Positions 1-6,063 of a stretch of DNA of 7,976 bases are shown piece after piece. The notes beneath the pieces are model-generated. The model ran no database searches. It was not told the origin of the DNA and worked only from the letters and a program-made list of their open reading frames with translations. Location of the stretch: assembly GCA_021845835.1 (NCBI GenBank), contig JAJZVE010000194.1, positions 1 through 7,976 on the forward strand. Reading direction: 5' to 3'. The position numbers and the translations under genes are program-made. The DNA is from Pseudomonadota bacterium. GTDB lineage: Bacteria > Pseudomonadota > Alphaproteobacteria > Acetobacterales > Acetobacteraceae. The stretch's first letter is position 1. Every line of letters begins with the position of its first letter.

Positions 1-355
1 ATCGCTCGATGTTGTCCGGCGTGATCGCGCGGATGAAGGGCGTGCCGTCGCCGCTGGAGAACACCACGTTGCCGGCTGCCGCCGCCTTCTTGAAGCCGGC
101 AACGCCGATGTCGACCTTGTATTCGTCGTCCCAGTAGGTCGGGCTGATCTTCCGGCCGCGGATGCCGCCGTTCCTGTTGATGTAGTCAACGGCATGCTGC
201 CAGCCGGCCTGTTCGACCGTGCCGGTGAACGAGAGAGGGCCGCTGAGCGGCAGCGGGATCGAGAAATCCAGATCGTCCGCACACGCCGTTCCCGCGGTCC
301 AGCAGCCGGCCAGCAGGCCGGCGACAAGTGCGACGGCTTTCAGCGGAATGCGCAT
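1..355 (-). CDS. Periplasmic substrate-binding protein of a Liv/HAAT-type ABC importer (N-terminal part, runs off left edge)
   Basis: This is the first 118 codons of a secreted type I periplasmic binding protein. Such proteins capture an amino acid or other small carboxylate and deliver it to the LivH/LivM permeases. Residues 1-26 form a signal peptide: MRIPLK, a hydrophobic stretch, then a plausible signal peptidase I site at ACA|DD. An LAGC sequence at residues 15-18 also resembles a lipobox, so a lipoprotein is possible. The mature part shows family hallmarks: IPLPLSGPLSFTG near the N-terminus, AVDYINRNGGIRGRKI, a WDDEY stretch, then GDGTPFIRAITPDNIER. The ATG at 355 follows AAGGGGAGG at 361-369, 5 nt upstream. 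It lies 22 nt after the LivM stop, so it belongs to the same operon. The ligand cannot be told from this fragment. The family call is firm. Confidence 0.9.
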   Translation of the reverse strand, partial: MRIPLKAVALVAGLLAGCWTAGTACADDLDFSIPLPLSGPLSFTGTVEQAGWQHAVDYINRNGGIRGRKISPTYWDDEYKVDIGVAGFKKAAAAGNVVFSSGDGTPFIRAITPDNIER

Positions 356-377
356 GACGTCCTCCCCTTGCGGTTGG

Positions 378-1418
378 TCATCGCAGCGTCGCCGGGTTGC
401 GCCGCAGCGCCCGCAGCGCCAACCCCGCAATCCCCTGCGGCTCGAACATCAGAAAGCCGACGATCAGGATGCCGAACGTCATCTCCCGAAGCGGCGAGAG
501 AATGCCGGCAACATCGAGCGTCATGCTGCGGCTCATCAGGTCGAGGCCGCCGCGCAATGCCTCGGGCACGAGCGTCATGAAGGCGGCACCGAGAATCGAG
601 CCGAGGATGGATGCGCGGCCACCGACGATGGTTGCCGCCAGGAAAAACACGGATACCGGCAGCGTGAACTGGTCCGGATTGACGATGCGCAGGAACGTCG
701 CCGTCAGCGCACCGGCCACGCCGGCGCAGGCGGCGCCGATACCGAACGCAAGCAGCTTGGTGCGCACCACGTCGATGCCGAGAACCTGCGCGGCATAATC
801 GCGCTCGCGTACGGCGATGAAGGCACGGCCGATGCGCGTGCGGAAGAGGTTACGGCCGGCGAGGCAGATCAGCGCCGCCAGCCCGGCCGCGACGTAGAAG
901 AACCCGTGGTCGCGCAACCCGAACATATCGGCCCGCGGCAGGCTGAGCCCGCGGTCTCCACCCGTCATCTGCGTCCATTGCTGGAAGATGAAATAGAGCG
1001 AGTACTGGGCGGCAAGCGTCGCGATCGCCAGAAACACGCCCTTGATGCGCAGCGACGGGATGCCAAACAGCAGCCCCGCCAGGAACGCCGCGAGAGCGCC
1101 CGCGACGACGTTCAGCGCCAGCGGCGTGCCGAGCCTGAGCAGCAGCAGCGCGCTGACATAGGCGCCGACGCCGAGGAATGCGGAATGCCCGATGGACAGC
1201 AGGCCGGCATAGCCGACCGTGATGTTCAGGCCCACGGTCGCCACGATATTGATGGCGACGAGCGTGCCCATGTACAGCGCGTAAGCGCTCACGAACCACG
1301 GCAGTACGAGCAGCGCCACGGCCAGTCCCGTCCAGGTCAGCGTCTCGGTCAGCGGGTGCGGGAGTCCGCAGGCGCCGGCAGCGCGTCCGGCGGTGGAGGT
1401 CGCGTCAGATCCGTTCAA
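378..1418 (-). CDS. livM: Branched-chain amino acid type ABC importer permease, LivM family
   Basis: This is an integral inner-membrane permease that pairs with LivH to form the translocation channel. It has 346 residues, with a longer N-terminal cytoplasmic tail than the minimal family members, followed by about eight to nine hydrophobic segments. Visible LivM hallmarks are GLNITVGYAGLLSIGHSAF in the first third, PSLRIKGVFLAIATLA, the ATPase-coupling loop RERDYAAQVLGID and a C-terminal MFEPQGIAGL. The start is a TTG inside the end of livH (14-nt overlap). It is supported by GGGGAGG 6 nt upstream, and no ATG sits nearby in frame. Translation is probably coupled to livH. The substrate is not predictable, because HAAT permeases also move amides, urea, aromatic acids and dicarboxylates. 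The family call is firm; the symbol indicates family only. Confidence 0.93.
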   Translation of the reverse strand: MNGSDATSTAGRAAGACGLPHPLTETLTWTGLAVALLVLPWFVSAYALYMGTLVAINIVATVGLNITVGYAGLLSIGHSAFLGVGAYVSALLLLRLGTPLALNVVAGALAAFLAGLLFGIPSLRIKGVFLAIATLAAQYSLYFIFQQWTQMTGGDRGLSLPRADMFGLRDHGFFYVAAGLAALICLAGRNLFRTRIGRAFIAVRERDYAAQVLGIDVVRTKLLAFGIGAACAGVAGALTATFLRIVNPDQFTLPVSVFFLAATIVGGRASILGSILGAAFMTLVPEALRGGLDLMSRSMTLDVAGILSPLREMTFGILIVGFLMFEPQGIAGLALRALRRNPATLR

Positions 1419-2277
1419 CGCGCGCCTCCCCGAACAATCCGGTCGGCCGGACCAGCATCACCGCCAGAACGATCAGGTACGGCAGGAAATTCTGCCAGTC
1501 GGTGCCAAGATAGGCGCCGACGATCGTCTCCAGCCAGCCGATCAGGATGCCGGAGACCAGCACGCCCTCGATGTTCGTCATGCCTGACAGGATCACCACC
1601 GCGAGCACGTTGAGCGCCACCACGCCGAGTTGAGGCGTCACGCCGTTGAGCGCGCCGGCGGCGATGCCGGGCAGCGCCGCCAGCACGCCGGCAAGCGCCC
1701 AGGTGAGGGCGAACACGCGACGCACGTCAATTCCGAGGCTTTCCGCGGTCGCCTGGTCCGAGGCGGTGGCGCGGATCGCAAGGCCGGCGCGCGAAAGGCG
1801 GTAATACAGGATGAATGCCACGGCACACAGCACGACGGCCGCGAAGCTCCAGGCGAGCTTGCCGGGAATGAGAATGTCGCCGAGGAAGATCGGGCGGGTC
1901 GGCAGGAAGTCCGGCAGCATCATGATGTCGGGCCCCCAGATCAGGCCCGCCGCGCCGCGGAGGATGCTGCCGACGCCGAGCGTGATCATCACCAGTACCA
2001 CGGCCGGTTGCCCCAGCATGGGGCGCAGCAGGGCCCGCTCGATCAGCAGCGCGAGCAGCGCGGAGCCTGCGACCGCCGTCAGCACCGCAAGCGGCCAGCC
2101 CAGATGCAGCTGCGCGATCGCGGCATAGAACATGTAGGCGCCGAGCATCATCATCTCGCCCATCGCGAAATTGAAAATGCCGCTCGCCTTGTAGATGATC
2201 ACGAAACCCATCGCCGACAGAACGTAGATTCCGCCGGAGGCGATGCCGACCAGGCTGTATTCCAGAAGCTGCCCCAT
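1405..2277 (-). CDS. livH: Branched-chain amino acid type ABC importer permease, LivH family
   Basis: This inner-membrane permease is the LivM partner. Its 290 residues match the usual LivH length. The N-terminus (GIASGGIYVLSAMGFVIIYK) and the FNFAMGEMMMLGAYM motif near residues 35-50 are classic LivH. The cytoplasmic coupling loop reads IRATASDQATAESLGID, followed by the conserved small-residue helix ALAGVLAALPGI. The C-terminus ends PYLIVLAVMLVRPTGLFGEA. It starts with ATG 9 nt after the livG stop. No strong SD is visible there, which points to coupling with livG. Its 3' end overlaps livM by 14 nt. No frameshift or missing segment is visible. The substrate is unknown. Confidence 0.94.
   Translation of the reverse strand: MGQLLEYSLVGIASGGIYVLSAMGFVIIYKASGIFNFAMGEMMMLGAYMFYAAIAQLHLGWPLAVLTAVAGSALLALLIERALLRPMLGQPAVVLVMITLGVGSILRGAAGLIWGPDIMMLPDFLPTRPIFLGDILIPGKLAWSFAAVVLCAVAFILYYRLSRAGLAIRATASDQATAESLGIDVRRVFALTWALAGVLAALPGIAAGALNGVTPQLGVVALNVLAVVILSGMTNIEGVLVSGILIGWLETIVGAYLGTDWQNFLPYLIVLAVMLVRPTGLFGEARVERI
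1425..1431 (-). promoter_or_regulatory. Shine-Dalgarno deciding the TTG start of livM
   Basis: GGGGAGG lies on the minus strand, 6 nt before the TTG at 1418-1416. It sits inside the livH coding sequence and is the main reason to accept the non-ATG start. Confidence 0.7.
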
Positions 2278-2286
2278 GCCGTGCGC

Positions 2287-3114
2287 TCAGGCCGTGCCGA
2301 GATAGGCACCGATCACGCCGGGATCGCGCTGCACGGCCTGCGGCGCGCCGGCGGCGATCACCCGGCCGAAATTCAGCACGGCGACGTGATCCGACAGGCC
2401 CATGATCAGCTCCATGTCATGGTCGATCAGCAGCACGGTCGTACCCCGTTCGCTGACGAAGCGCCGGATGTAGCCGGCCATCGCCGCCTTCTCGGGCGCG
2501 TTCATGCCGGCCGCCGGCTCGTCGAGCAGTAGCAGGCGCGGTGCCGTCACCAGGGCGCGGGCCAGATCCACGCGCTTCTGCACACCGTAGGGCAGTCCCG
2601 ACACCGGCCGGTCGCGAATCTCGCGCAGATCCAGGAGTTCGAGCAGATCGCGGTCGATGGCGCGCGCCAGAGTGTCCTCCTCGCGCTTTGCCCGGCCGAG
2701 ATAGAGCGCAGCGGTGAGCAGGTTCGCGCGCAGCCGGGGATGCGCGCCCACCTTGATGTTTTCCAGCACGCTCATGCCGGGAAACAGCGTCAGGTTCTGG
2801 AAGGTGCGCGCCACGCCGAGCCGCGCCCGCGCATGCGCCGGATCGCGCAGGATGTTCCGCCCTGCCAGCGCGATCCGGCCACGGGACGGGCGGTAGAAGC
2901 CGGAGATGACGTTGAAGAGGCTGGTCTTGCCGGCACCGTTCGGGCCGATGATCGCGGTGACGCAGCCACTGCGGACCGAAACCGATACGTCCTGCAAAGC
3001 GGCGACGCCGCCGAAAGACAGCGTCACGCCTTCGATCGCAAGCAGTTCGTCCGCCGATCGGGGCGGCAAGGCGCGGTCCGATCCTGTGCGGGGCTGCACT
3101 TGCCTGCGATCCAA
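2287..3114 (-). CDS. livG: Branched-chain amino acid type ABC importer ATPase, LivG family
   Basis: This cytoplasmic ATPase powers the LivH/LivM importer downstream and is the first gene of the minus-strand operon. It has 275 residues from the TTG at 3114. Visible motifs are Walker A GPNGAGKTS (57-65), Q-loop RTFQN with Q106, a signature written LPYGVQKRVDLARAL (174-188) instead of LSGGQ, Walker B LLLLDEP with D198 and E199, and the switch histidine H232 in LLIDHDM. LPYG-type signatures are normal in LivG. The first 20-25 residues are rich in Arg/Pro and lie before the ATPase fold, so a later start (for example GTG at codon 6) is possible. The TTG has AGAGGAA 7 nt upstream. The following livH begins 9 nt after the stop. 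Confidence 0.93.
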   Translation of the reverse strand: MDRRQVQPRTGSDRALPPRSADELLAIEGVTLSFGGVAALQDVSVSVRSGCVTAIIGPNGAGKTSLFNVISGFYRPSRGRIALAGRNILRDPAHARARLGVARTFQNLTLFPGMSVLENIKVGAHPRLRANLLTAALYLGRAKREEDTLARAIDRDLLELLDLREIRDRPVSGLPYGVQKRVDLARALVTAPRLLLLDEPAAGMNAPEKAAMAGYIRRFVSERGTTVLLIDHDMELIMGLSDHVAVLNFGRVIAAGAPQAVQRDPGVIGAYLGTA

Positions 3115-3121
3115 CGAACGG

Positions 3122-3128
3122 TTCCTCT
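3122..3128 (-). promoter_or_regulatory. Shine-Dalgarno supporting the TTG start of the first livG
   Basis: AGAGGAA lies on the minus strand, 7 nt before the TTG at 3114-3112. It favours that start over the GTG five codons later. Confidence 0.5.
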
Positions 3129-3181
3129 CGTTGCGCTATGGCCAAACGCATTGGGCCGCAATCCGCAGGCGACGGATGCAA

Positions 3182-3211
3182 CCGGAGCCGAGGCTAGTCC
3201 GCCGGCTCCGG
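3182..3211. repeat. Perfect 9-bp inverted repeat (hairpin or operator candidate)
   Basis: CCGGAGCCG at 3182-3190 is the exact reverse complement of CGGCTCCGG at 3203-3211, with a 12-nt spacer. It lies about 70 nt upstream of the livG start and about 150 nt upstream of the hydrolase start. It has no T-tract on either side, so a rho-independent terminator is unlikely. It could be a regulator-binding dyad or a leader hairpin. Confidence 0.5.
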
Positions 3212-3361
3212 CCGCGGCAGTTTAAGTTCCTGCAAAGCATGGTTGCGTGCTGCGGAAAGCCACCTGCGCGTTGCCCTGCTAGGCTTGCCGCGGATTGCGG
3301 CGCCATGCGGCCCGGCAAGGGACCGGACTGCGCCCGCGGCAAGGGGAGGAGCGCATCTCGC

Positions 3362-4240
3362 ATGATTCCCGTCGGTCAGTTCCGGATCACGCGGATCGAG
3401 GAGATCCTGCTGGCCGAGCCGTCGAGCCTGTTCGCGGAATGGCGGCCGGAGATCGCTGCCGAGCATCGCGACTGGCTGACCAGGAGTTTCTATGATCCGG
3501 ACACCGACTGCTTCGTGACCAGCATCCACAGTTGGCTGCTGCAGACGCCGCGGCATACGATTCTGATCGACACCTGCGGCGGCAATGCCAGGCTGCGTCC
3601 GGCATCGCCCCGCTTCGACCGGCTCGATCAGCCGTACTTGCAGCGACTCGCGGCGGCCGGTGTGCAACCGGACGACGTGGACATCGTCATCAACACGCAC
3701 CTGCATATCGATCATGTCGGCTGGAACACCAGGCGCGACGGCGACGCCTGGGTGCCGACATTCCGCAACGCGACGTACTTCCTGTCGCGTATCGAGCGGC
3801 ATCTGCGCGATCCGCGCGAGGGTGCCGCCCACCGGCCGCCGGCGACGCATCTGCCGTTCCTCGACAGTGTCCAGCCGATCCTGGACGCCGGCAAGGCCGT
3901 GCTCCTGGCAGGCGATGAGAAACTGGCGGAGGGGATCGACCTGATGCGGGTGCCGGGGCACGCGCCAGGCCAGTTTGCGGTGCGCGTTCGCTCCGATGGC
4001 AACGAGGCGCTGTTCATCGCCGATGTCATGCACCAGCCGCTCCAGGTCTATTTCCCGACCTGGAACAGCAAGTACTGCGAGGATCCCGATCTTGCGCGCC
4101 GCACCCGGATCGAGGTCCTGGAGCACTGCGCCGAGCACCGCAGCCTGATTCTGCCCGGCCATTTCGGCGCGCCGCACTGTGGCCGCGTCGAGCGCCGGGG
4201 CGACCGCTTCACGTTCGTCCTGTCGGGCGCGATGCCATGA
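3362..4240 (+). CDS. Metallo-beta-lactamase-fold hydrolase (lactonase-like)
   Basis: This is a probable cytoplasmic metal-dependent hydrolase of 292 residues with no signal peptide. The metal-binding set is complete: HxHxDH as H113-L-H115-I-D117-H118, third-strand H200 in VPGHAPGQ, bridging D221 in FIADVMH, and H267 in LPGHFG. The NTHLHIDHVGWNT block and the stretch PLQVYFPTWNSKYCEDP are typical of the branch of this superfamily that includes N-acyl-homoserine lactonases and methyl parathion hydrolase-like proteins. Members usually cleave lactones, esters or related bonds, so the substrate is open. The ATG at 3362 is preceded by AAGGGGAGGA (3341-3350), with a rather long 12-nt spacer. An in-frame ATG at 3305 would add 19 residues unlike the family. 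It is the first gene of the plus-strand cassette, and its stop overlaps the next start (ATGA). Confidence 0.9.
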   Translation: MIPVGQFRITRIEEILLAEPSSLFAEWRPEIAAEHRDWLTRSFYDPDTDCFVTSIHSWLLQTPRHTILIDTCGGNARLRPASPRFDRLDQPYLQRLAAAGVQPDDVDIVINTHLHIDHVGWNTRRDGDAWVPTFRNATYFLSRIERHLRDPREGAAHRPPATHLPFLDSVQPILDAGKAVLLAGDEKLAEGIDLMRVPGHAPGQFAVRVRSDGNEALFIADVMHQPLQVYFPTWNSKYCEDPDLARRTRIEVLEHCAEHRSLILPGHFGAPHCGRVERRGDRFTFVLSGAMP

Positions 4241-5034
4241 GCGGCGGCGGCCTCAGTTACGTGACCTACGGCCAGCCGGCGCAGGATGCGCTGCTGCTGA
4301 TCCACGCGCTCGGCGCCGACCTCCGTTTCTGGGAGGAAGCGGGGCCGGCGCTCGGCGCGCGCTGCTTCTGCATCGCCCCCGATCTGCGCGCCGCCGGATC
4401 GTCGCCGCAGTCGGATGCGCCCGTGGCGGTGGATCAGCACCTGGCCGATCTGGAAGCCCTGCGCCGCGCGCTCGGCCTCGCGCGCGTCGTTCCGGTCGGC
4501 TGCGCGATGGGGGGGCTGGTCGGCGCGTGCTACGCGGCACGGCATCCCGATCTGGTGCCGGCGCTCGTCATGACCAATCCAGGATTGCGCAATACCGATG
4601 CGTCAAAGCGGATGCTGCGCGAGCGGGTGGAGGAGATCCGGCGGCGCGGCCTCGGCTTCCTCGTTCCGGCAGCGGTTGACCGCACCTTCATGAACCTGCC
4701 GCGCGACGCACGCTATGAACGGCATCTGGCGCGCTACGCGGCCCAGGATCCGAACGGCTACATCCAGTCGGCGCTCGGCTTCGTGGACATCGATATCGGC
4801 GGCATCGCGGCGTCCATCGGCTGCCCCACGCTGCTGGTGCCGGGCGAGCATGACATCCTGATGGCCGCGGAGGACGCCGCCATCCTTGCGCGCGTCATGC
4901 CGAATGCGCAGTTGCGGCCGATGTCCGGCGCCGCGCATTTCGTGCCGCTCCAGGCGCCGGATCGCTTCGCCGCCGCGGTGTTCGCGTTTTTCGCGGCGCT
5001 GCCGGGCGGGAGCCCGTTCGCGCCGGCGGCATGA
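4237..5034 (+). CDS. Alpha/beta-fold hydrolase, 3-oxoadipate enol-lactonase-like, nucleophile Ser replaced by Ala
   Basis: This is a 265-residue alpha/beta hydrolase. The segment LLLIHALGADLRFW (19-32), which holds the oxyanion-hole region, resembles the start of PcaD-type enol-lactonases. DLRAAGSSP (49-57) matches the usual DxRGxGxS loop in degraded form. The acid D206 (GEHDI) and base H234 (AAHFVP) of the triad are in place. The nucleophile elbow reads G88-C89-A90-M91-G92, so the position expected to be Ser in GxSxG is Ala; a Cys stands just before it. The enzyme may therefore be inactive as a classical hydrolase, may use another mechanism, or may belong to a subfamily with this elbow. The ATG overlaps the stop of the previous gene as ATGA, without its own clear SD, so it is translationally coupled. 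The fold is firm; the substrate and activity are not. Confidence 0.85.
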   Translation: MSGGGLSYVTYGQPAQDALLLIHALGADLRFWEEAGPALGARCFCIAPDLRAAGSSPQSDAPVAVDQHLADLEALRRALGLARVVPVGCAMGGLVGACYAARHPDLVPALVMTNPGLRNTDASKRMLRERVEEIRRRGLGFLVPAAVDRTFMNLPRDARYERHLARYAAQDPNGYIQSALGFVDIDIGGIAASIGCPTLLVPGEHDILMAAEDAAILARVMPNAQLRPMSGAAHFVPLQAPDRFAAAVFAFFAALPGGSPFAPAA

Positions 5035-5120
5035 TTGCACGGATCGAGAAGCTGCGGCTCATATTCTACGTCTTTCCGGCCGGCGGCGGCGATGATAGGG
5101 CCGGGCCTTGACCGCAGGCA

Positions 5121-5126
5121 CGGAGG
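5121..5126 (+). promoter_or_regulatory. Shine-Dalgarno deciding the GTG start of the first hot-dog gene
   Basis: CGGAGG lies 7 nt before the GTG at 5134. It selects this start over the in-frame TTG at 5035 and ATG at 5092, which would add residues unlike a hot-dog domain. The 99 nt between the hydrolase stop and this GTG hold no recognisable gene. Confidence 0.6.
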
Positions 5127-5133
5127 CATCGTC

Positions 5134-5586
5134 GTGGCGATCGGAAAATGCGTGAGCGACCTGGAGCAAGGCGATGTGCTCGGCCCGGTCGAATATACGA
5201 TCAGCCGCTTCGTCGTGCGTGAATACGCCCATGCGGTCGAGCTGCATCAGGACTGCTTCCAGCATCCGGACGGCGAGATCGCGCCACCGACAATGGTGCA
5301 TCTCGACAAGCTGCGGCTGTATCGCCACGCCTGTCCGGGGGGCACCGGCCCGCATGCGCGCATCCATATCGAGTACGACGCCACCATCCATCACGAAGTG
5401 CCTGCCGGCGAGCGGCTGCGCGTCGATGGCATCGTGACGGAGTGCAGCCGCAGGCGCGGGCGCGACTACATGCACATGGAGATCAGAATGCGCCGCGCGT
5501 CGGACGGTCTGCTGCTGATCACCTACCACGACACGGTGATTCTTTCCTACACGGGCGCCGCGTCCGCCACCGGGGAGGCAAGCTGA
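5134..5586 (+). CDS. Hot-dog fold protein, MaoC dehydratase N-terminal-like
   Basis: This is a 150-residue single hot-dog domain protein, probably one subunit of an acyl-CoA hydratase/dehydratase or thioesterase. The order of blocks resembles the N-terminal (FAS1-like) dehydratase domain: an early FVVREYAHAV helix (26-35), IAPPTMV (49-55), a charged strand around HIEYDATIHHEVPAGERL (78-95), the RRRGRDY turn (106-112) and a final strand ending DTVILSY. The residues between the early helix and APPT lack the usual NPxY/H-type motif. The start is taken as GTG at 5134 with CGGAGG 7 nt upstream; a longer form from TTG 5035 is less likely. Its stop overlaps the next ATG by one base (TGATG), and both proteins are 150 residues. 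A heterodimer with the next gene is therefore the natural guess. The fold call is moderately firm and the reaction is inferred. Confidence 0.72.
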   Translation: MAIGKCVSDLEQGDVLGPVEYTISRFVVREYAHAVELHQDCFQHPDGEIAPPTMVHLDKLRLYRHACPGGTGPHARIHIEYDATIHHEVPAGERLRVDGIVTECSRRRGRDYMHMEIRMRRASDGLLLITYHDTVILSYTGAASATGEAS

Positions 5587-6038
5587 TGAGCGCAGGCACG
5601 CCGCTGGCGGAGGGGACAGAGCTGCGCGGCCGCCCTCGCGTAATGACGCGCGAGAGGATGCGCTGGTACGTGGACGCACAGCCCACGGTCGCGCGCGACT
5701 CCGGCCGCATCGAGCGTCAGGAAGCGACGATCCACGACGACGACGAGTATGCGAGGTCGCAGGGGCTGCCGGGCATCATCGCCGACGGCATGGTCTCGAC
5801 CAACTGGATCATGGGGCTGCTGATCGACACGTTCGGTGACGGCGTCGCACGCAAGGGCGCTTTGCGCACGAAATACGTCCGGCCGATCTACGAGAACGAC
5901 GCCATCGTCTGCCGCGGACGCGTCACCGGCGTCGCGCGCGGCGCCGGCGGCGCCGTGACCTATCGGCTCGATGTCTGGTGCGAGAATGCGAAGGGCGAAG
6001 CCGTTACCGTCGGCGATGCGACCGTGATCCTGCCGTGA
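5586..6038 (+). CDS. MaoC-like hot-dog domain protein (putative hydratase/dehydratase subunit)
   Basis: This is a 150-residue hot-dog protein. The core block is TIHDDDEYARSQGLPGIIADGMV (48-70), which lines up with the MaoC stretch NPxHxDxxYAxxxGxxGxIAxG. H50 is kept, but the Asp and Asn of the DxNPxH hydratase-2 motif are replaced (the segment reads RQEATIH). A later KYVRPIYENDAI segment corresponds to the family strand with PV..GD. It starts with ATG 5586, which overlaps the previous stop by one base and has GGGGAGG 7 nt upstream, within that gene. It is the last gene of the plus-strand cassette and ends 22 nt from the convergent livF stop. It is probably a partner of the preceding hot-dog protein in CoA-ester hydration or dehydration; neither partner nor substrate is proven. 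Confidence 0.8.
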   Translation: MSAGTPLAEGTELRGRPRVMTRERMRWYVDAQPTVARDSGRIERQEATIHDDDEYARSQGLPGIIADGMVSTNWIMGLLIDTFGDGVARKGALRTKYVRPIYENDAIVCRGRVTGVARGAGGAVTYRLDVWCENAKGEAVTVGDATVILP

Positions 6039-6041
6039 CCG

Positions 6042-6063
6042 TGGCGGCGACGCTGCGCCGTCA
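6042..6063. terminator. Candidate hairpin between convergent genes
   Basis: TGGCGGCG (6042-6049) can pair with CGCCGTCA (6056-6063) around a 6-nt loop, with one G-U pair. It lies in the 22-nt gap between convergent stop codons and includes the livF stop. No T-tract follows on either strand, so termination by this hairpin is only a possibility. Confidence 0.25.

Larger units (their letters stand above)
3115..3361. promoter_or_regulatory. Divergent intergenic region between livG operon and enzyme cassette
   Basis: These 247 bases separate two divergent transcription units, so promoters for both should lie here. No convincing sigma-70 -35/-10 pair was found on either strand. The only AT-richer patch is TTTAAG near 3221-3226. 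A perfect inverted repeat sits at 3182-3211. The plus-strand SD AAGGGGAGGA (3341-3350) precedes the first cassette gene. No protein-coding ORF with recognisable content was seen. Confidence 0.55.

Noticed and set aside
219..1613. 464-codon plus-strand ORF opposite livM and livH
   Set aside because: Its product is rich in Arg/Gln/Glu with no domain-like pattern, and it lies antisense to two unmistakable permeases. This is typical of spurious antisense frames in high-GC DNA. The ORFs at 1630-2532, 3194-4177 (minus) and 6149-7714 were rejected for the same reason.
3231..3260. Possible sigma-54 promoter on either strand
   Set aside because: On the plus strand the GG and GC elements are one base too close. 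On the minus strand the -24 GG is AG. Neither fits the strict consensus.
2906..3361. Upstream extension of the metallo-hydrolase reading frame
   Set aside because: It would run antisense through livG and add over 150 residues with no family resemblance. The ATG at 3362 gives a normal-length protein with an SD.
5059..5679. 206-codon minus-strand ORF opposite the hot-dog genes
   Set aside because: It shows no recognisable domain and lies antisense to two genes with overlapping starts and good SDs.
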